From NCBI GenBank assembly GCA_963834405.1, contig CAWIBX010000003.1:62001-126000 (forward strand): DNA of 64,000 nucleotides. Direction: 5' to 3'. This DNA comes from Bog-473 sp963834405. Lineage in GTDB: Bacteria; Actinomycetota; Acidimicrobiia; Acidimicrobiales; RAAP-2. Position numbers and translations under genes: made by a program. Positions 60,065 to 64,000 of the stretch are shown here, piece after piece (position 1 is the first letter of the stretch; each line of letters begins with the position of its first letter). The notes below the pieces were generated by a model. It worked only from the letters and a program-made list of their open reading frames with translations, had not been told where the DNA came from and did not search any database.

Positions 60065-60775
60065 GTGAAGATTGTCGGATATGTGCGAGTGAGCACTGCA
60101 ACTCAGGCCGAGGAAGGCATGGGACTGGCCGTGCAGAAGGCGGCTATCCGCAAGTGGTGTAAGGACCACGGTCATCGTCTGGTCAAGACTCTGAGCGACG
60201 AGGGCGTCTCCGGTTCGAAGGAGTTGGATGATCGTCCAGGTCTGGCCGACGCTTTCGACGTTGTCCGGAGCCGTAAGGCGCAAGGGATCGTGGTGCCCCG
60301 GCTCGACCGGCTGGCCAGAGACCTCATCGTGCAGGAGACGATCCTGGCCGAGGTTCGCCGTATCGGAGGAGAAGTCTTCTCAACCAGTCCGGCTGAGGCC
60401 AGTTACCTCACAGATGATCCAGACGACCCGAGTCGCAAGTTGATCCGTCAAGTTCTTGGTGCAGTTTCGGAGTATGAGAGGTCCATGGTGGCCCTCCGGC
60501 TGCGAAACGGACGGAAACGTAAGGCTCAGATGGGCGGATACGCCGCAGGCGCACCAGCCTTCGGTTTTGAAGCTCGGGATGGTGACCTCATCGAGTCGCA
60601 GAATGAGCAGTCGACCATTGAACGCATCGCCGAGCTACGGACTTCCGGTTCGTCGTTTCGTGAGATCTGTTCCAAGCTCGAAGCAGAAGGACACGTAACG
60701 AAGCGGGGAGCCACTCGATGGCAGCCGATGGCCGTCAAGCGTGTCGTGGACCGGCTCGATGAGGATGTCGCCTGA
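60065..60775 (+). CDS. Serine recombinase (resolvase/invertase type)
   Basis: A 236-residue recombinase. GTG 60065 follows a strong AGGAGGG. The resolvase domain opens KIVGYVRVSTATQAEEGMGLAVQ with nucleophile Ser10; VPRLDRLARDLIVQETIL is the second active block. A short recombinase-like DNA-binding part (APAFGFEARDG) and a C-terminal helix-turn-helix (SSFREICSKLEAEG) follow. Too short for a full large serine integrase; likely resolvase or a second element's recombinase. Confidence 0.9.
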   Translation: MKIVGYVRVSTATQAEEGMGLAVQKAAIRKWCKDHGHRLVKTLSDEGVSGSKELDDRPGLADAFDVVRSRKAQGIVVPRLDRLARDLIVQETILAEVRRIGGEVFSTSPAEASYLTDDPDDPSRKLIRQVLGAVSEYERSMVALRLRNGRKRKAQMGGYAAGAPAFGFEARDGDLIESQNEQSTIERIAELRTSGSSFREICSKLEAEGHVTKRGATRWQPMAVKRVVDRLDEDVA

Positions 60776-60790
60776 GCCAGATTCGGAAGC

Positions 60791-60863
60791 GCCCTGGGAG
60801 GGATTCGAACCCCCGACACCTGGTTCCGTAGACCAGTGCTCTAATCCGCTGAGCTACCAGGGC
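60791..60863 (-). tRNA. tRNA-Arg (anticodon ACG)
   Basis: A 73-base cloverleaf: acceptor GCCCTGG/CCAGGGC with seven perfect pairs, D-arm GCTC/GAGC, anticodon stem CTGGT/ACCAG with loop CTACGGA giving ACG at 60827-60829, and T-loop TTCGAAT. No encoded CCA. It reads CGT/CGC codons after A34 deamination. Convergent with the serine recombinase 15 bases away. Confidence 0.95.
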
Positions 60864-60979
60864 TGGGAACCGTCACTTTAACGCATGCCGGATCGAGCAA
60901 TCATCCCGTCGTTCCCTGCCGTCGCTTTGGCAAGGATTTACAGATCGCAAGTACATTCCAAAGAGGGAGAGATCTGGAA

Positions 60980-61453
60980 ATGCAAGTTGACATTCCCGAC
61001 CAAATCATTGACTCCTTACGTGACGCTTTGACGCCAGTCATCGAACGTCTGATCGACGAGAAGGTGCAAGAGAAGAGGCAACTGCTCCTTTCAGTAACCC
61101 AAGTCGCCGATGAACTCGCTTGCAGTCGGGCCTCTGTATACGGCCTTATTCGTGGCGGCCATCTCGAAGCCATTCAAGTGGGACGAACGTACAAGGTCCC
61201 ATCCGAAGTCCTCCTGCGTTACGTGGAGGAACTCACAAGGCCGAAGTACCAACGCACGGTCATTTCGTCCAGCGCAACAGGCATGCCGCCCAGACGGGCC
61301 AAAAGGCCTGCGAACCGACGAAGTCCTTCCTCGACGGTGCCTGAACCAAACCTTGTTCCGGCGACAAGACCTCCTCGCCAACCTCGACCCAAAAAGCAGA
61401 GGGTGTCCAAGAAGGAACTGGCGGGAGCCAACGGTGGACAGTCTCTCAACTAG
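60980..61453 (+). CDS. Excisionase-type helix-turn-helix protein
   Basis: A 157-residue protein. After a helical N-terminus, LLLSVTQVADELACSRASVYGLIRGGHLEAIQVGRTYKVPSEVLLRYVEEL is a classical MerR-like/Xis HTH_17 domain (about 37-88). The C-terminus is basic and Pro-rich (PRQPRPKKQRVSKKE). Such proteins act as recombination directionality factors or regulators in integrative elements, which fits the two recombinases here. Confidence 0.82.
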   Translation: MQVDIPDQIIDSLRDALTPVIERLIDEKVQEKRQLLLSVTQVADELACSRASVYGLIRGGHLEAIQVGRTYKVPSEVLLRYVEELTRPKYQRTVISSSATGMPPRRAKRPANRRSPSSTVPEPNLVPATRPPRQPRPKKQRVSKKELAGANGGQSLN

Positions 61454-61722
61454 GTCAACGCTGGTGGGGTACCGAGTCAGCATCTGCACTTATTCAACGC
61501 TCGGGCGTTGTTTTAAGTGAGGAAAGTTCCGAGGATCTGACCTTTCGCTACGGTGACCTCCTCGAATGGACGGACAACAATCACGAACAGTTTGAGCAAT
61601 GGGTAGAGGAGTTCGATCCCTTTTTCCGACGTTAGGACTGTCGTTTAGATTCGCTCTATATCGGATTCATCCTTAAAAGGTCCAATCTTCGAGACGAATC
61701 AGATCAACAAACTTGACGCACT
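61454..61722 (+). other. Gap holding a start-less protein-like frame
   Basis: From about 61463 to the TAG at 61633-61635 one frame reads SGVVLSEESSEDLTFRYGDLL and EQFEQWVEEFDPFFRR, protein-like but without an evident start. It may be the tail of a gene joined to the HTH gene by an indel. The rest of the gap, to 61722, shows nothing. Confidence 0.35.
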
Positions 61723-62162
61723 CTACGCCGAGCGACTAACAAACGAAGGGCATCTTTGGAGGAACGGTTTGCCGTGTGTACCGAACCTCTTCGCCGTTAC
61801 AACGACAGCGTCTCGCAGGCGAGCAACTGCAATGACGAAAGGATCGGCACGATTGCGCCCCTTCATGCTCATGACCAACCGTTCGTGACCTTCGAGTACA
61901 TGCTGAACCTCCTCCGCCACAGCTGTATCGGTCGGCACCACAATCGAATCCTTGCGAGGTTCACACCAGGCCTTTACAACAGCATCTTTGGTTTCTGAAC
62001 CTCCTCCCATACCTCCTCCGAAATGATCAGTCTGCTTTCGGCGACCAGTTCGTCCACCTTCTCCCAAAGTGCGGGGAAATGGGTTTCCGGGTAGTAACGC
62101 TCTAGTCCGTCGATGAGAGCACTTGTGTCCGCCGAGTAACACCGTGAGCGTGAGCCGGTCAT
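61723..62162 (-). pseudogene. DUF4411 (PIN-like) toxin, frameshifted
   Basis: ATG 62162 overlaps the ImmA-type stop (ATGA). The start YSADTSALIDGLERYYPETHFPALW and SEEVWEEVQ match DUF4411, a PIN-fold RNase-type toxin with acidic residues (first Asp in SADTS). After EVWEEVQK a one-base deletion near 61985 moves the reading to KDAVVKAWCEPRKD, then KGRNRADPFVIAVARLRDAVVVTA, the second catalytic-acid region, ending at 61723. If the indel is real the toxin is dead. Confidence 0.75.
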
Positions 62163-63351
62163 CGACTCGCAGCCTGTTCAAGCTTCGCAAGTTGGTCGTA
62201 CCGAACATCGAGGTAATCCGCAACGTCCAACGACGTGATAGCTCGTGATCGAAAGGCGTCAAGAACCGTGGTGACGTAGCCGTGGCCGAGGTCACGTGCC
62301 TTTAGTACGTAGTAGGACGGCCCACCCGAGGACTCCCGTTGCCGCTCACGCAAACTACTTCGGGCCTCGGCGTACACATCTTCAAGCTCTGTTCGCCTTG
62401 CCCAGTAAGTTTCCCAGGAGGCCTTTTCGAGGCCACGAGTCGCAGAAGGACGGCTTCCGAGCTTGCTCCGAAGCCAGCAGTGAGCTGGCTCAGTTCATCG
62501 AGCGACCAATCTTTGCTCCCATCAGATTGAGCGACTAGCGGTTCGGTCAAAAATGCATTGGCGGGCATAAGAATGCTGGCCGCCACCGAGTTGCAGTAGT
62601 GCTCAGTCTCATCATCGCTTGTCCGATGCCGGGTCTCCTCTTCATGTAGGTCTGGGAGATGATCTGCACGCAGCGCAAGATGTGCCAGTTCGTGGAACAA
62701 GGTGAAGAGTCTTGCCCTTGGGCAGTCTTTCCCGTTTAGGGCAATCACTTGATAGGGCAGCTCTGAAATCGAAAACCCACGTAACTCCTCGACCTCGATG
62801 CCATGTGTCTGCATGACGATCACTCCGAGCCGCTCCACGGCCCCAATGCAGCGATTCAAAGCCTCGCTGGGTCGAGACCATGTCGCTTGCGGAATCGAGT
62901 CAAGATTCAGCGCTTGACGAAGAAGGATGCCAGCCGCTTCAGAACTGACATCCTCGCCGATTGCTGGAATCTGATCCGAGGCCGCAAGAGAGGCCGGAGA
63001 CACTTCACTCAGTTCCAGGAATACTTCTCGTTGGGTCAGTGCACGCTTGACCTCAGTCATCAGCTCCGGAGATCTCATCGGCTCCGTTGCACCTGTGCGT
63101 CGAAAATCCCTTAGAGGCGAAAAATCGTTCGGTGGAGAGGACAACAGGAGCACGGCGAGTGGACGCCTATAGGCCTTCGCTGCCTTACGAAGCTGCTTGA
63201 TGGTGGGAGGTTTGTCTCCTGCTTCCCATCCTTCTAGCGAGGACCTACTTACAGACAACTTACGAGCTGCCTGATCCAGATCTAGTCCGGCGGACTCTCG
63301 TGCCCAGATCATTACCGCCGGTTCGACGGCGATTCTCTCAGCAGAGGTCAT
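62159..63351 (-). pseudogene. XRE-ImmA/IrrE metallopeptidase antitoxin, frameshifted
   Basis: About 395 residues. N-terminal HTH (about 8-70): GLDLDQAARKLSVSRSSLEGWEAGDKPP. The ImmA/IrrE zinc peptidase follows with LFTLFHELAHLAL (HExxH). Near 62427 one G seems lost from an AGG run: in the shifted frame the family C-terminus continues SWETYWARRTELEDVYAEARS and YLDVRYDQLAKLEQAASR to the stop at 62159. Partner of the DUF4411 gene in a known toxin-antitoxin arrangement; the HTH half would autoregulate. Confidence 0.78.
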
Positions 63352-63370
63352 GAGGCAACCTCAGAATGCT

Positions 63371-64000
63371 TCAGGGCGGAACCTCGTGCACCAAAAGGAC
63401 CTCGCCGTAGTGGTTGATGACCTTCGCCCAACTTCGTTCCGGTATCTCTCGCCAAGCATCGCCTTCTGCTTACAGCTTGTCACCTAATGGAAACTCGCCC
63501 AGTTGCTCAGCGATCGTCGCCGGCGTCGAGAGGGGAACCGAAGCCAACCAACACACCAAGTGCACGTCATCACTGGTGATCTCCGGCAATGGTTCGGGAG
63601 GAGGGCTGGGTTCCAGTCCAAGATGGAGACACTGCGTGAAATGGCCTCCACCTTCTCGGCGTCTGTGCCCTCGATGCCCATGGCCGAGCGAACGGTACGA
63701 ACAACACGTTCGGGATAAGGAGCTTCGAGAGCCTCGACGAGTCGATCGGCTTCCTCGACGGTCATCGAAGTTGGCTTGCTCGCCGTACCAAGTCGACGGC
63801 CCGCAACATGGTCTTAGGCACTGGTGGGACGAGATTGGCCGGATCAGCCGCCCGGTTCCACTGCTCCACGATTGAGTCAAGAGCGTACTTCCAAGCATCG
63901 AATGCGCTGAAGTAGGTTGCATCATCAAGGATCCTGGGGGTTTCAAACTCTTGTTGGGGTCGGGCGTAGTCCAGACAAGCGAGCGTGTCATCCACGATCT
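63371..64000 (-). pseudogene. Hypothetical protein fragment, interrupted and running off the window
   Basis: A protein-like reading enters from the right edge: VDDTLACLDYARPQQEFETPRI and ALDSIVEQWNRAADPANLVPP. At 63762-63765 stop and start overlap (ATGA) or a shift occurs, then MTVEEADRLVEALEAPYPERVV and ISRSVSILDWNPALLP. A shift near 63607 gives EPLPEITSDDVHLVCWLAS to LGDKL, an in-frame TAA at 63470-63472, and AWREIPERSWAKVINHYGEVLLVHEVPP. Family unknown. Multiple lesions as in neighbouring genes. Confidence 0.45.

Noticed and set aside
1..64000. CRISPR array or rRNA genes
   Set aside because: No regularly spaced repeats with unique spacers and no rRNA-like sequence were seen.

Overview
The window looks like a chromosome segment of a high-G+C actinobacterium, probably uncultured and possibly an Acidimicrobiia-type lineage. 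The reasons are many GTG starts, dense ATGA/GTGA gene overlaps, several luciferase-like (F420/flavin) oxidoreductases, acyl-CoA dehydrogenases, CaiB/BaiF CoA-transferases, a DUF222-HNH protein and SCO6880/VirB4-type conjugation genes. Species placement is inference; there is no rRNA in the window.

Region A (1-14.7 kb) is two divergent operons around one TetR gene and a perfect palindrome at 4068-4081. Leftward: luciferase-like oxidoreductase, acetoacetate-decarboxylase-like protein, DUF7064/7065-like protein, kinase-like phosphotransferase (runs off the window). Rightward: TetR, acyl-CoA dehydrogenase, double CoA-transferase, F420-type oxidoreductase, serine hydrolase, acyl-CoA ligase, phosphotransferase, second DUF7064/7065-like protein. 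Together they look like a CoA-dependent catabolic pathway for an unknown carboxylic or terpenoid-type acid. The phosphotransferase + DUF7064-like pair occurs twice.

Region B (14.7-30.7 kb) holds a DUF222-HNH protein, a leftward operon of ABC exporter (ATPase, two permeases) plus cytochrome P450, and a second CoA pathway: enoyl-CoA hydratase, MaoC-like hydratase, a duplicated GntR regulator, two adjacent acyl-CoA dehydrogenases, an acyl-CoA ligase, another enoyl-CoA hydratase and a CoA-transferase. Five promoters here share an AAWAGAG-N4-CTCTWTT-like operator, so they probably form one local regulon.

Region C (30.7-43.0 kb) starts with a DGPF/YCII protein and ECF sigma factor. A VirB4/VirD4-like conjugation pair follows (VirD4-like gene frameshifted), then DUF1275, NUDIX and sulfatase genes. 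Next comes an unusual rightward run QueD-QueC-GT9-like glycosyltransferase-unknown protein, convergent with a DUF4254 protein and a thioredoxin-reductase-like flavoprotein. FolE, QueE and later queuosine genes are absent, so this could be a deazapurine-based pathway outside queuosine synthesis.

Region D (43.0-64 kb) is a mobile element of visibly lower G+C. Its left end appears to interrupt an SCO6880-type gene, whose start-less 3' remnant lies at 42704-43016 beside a large serine recombinase. Cargo includes a primase-polymerase, an HNH protein, a 562-residue protein with two Mom-like acyltransferase copies, small secreted and zinc-ribbon proteins, a GIY-YIG protein, a DNA-glycosylase-like protein, a fructosamine-kinase-like protein, a ClpN/ClpX-zinc-finger protein lacking an ATPase, a second serine recombinase, tRNA-Arg(ACG), an Xis-like HTH protein and an ImmA/IrrE-DUF4411 toxin-antitoxin pair. 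Many genes here carry single-base frameshifts or in-frame stops, which means either real decay or consensus errors. The right end of the element is not visible.
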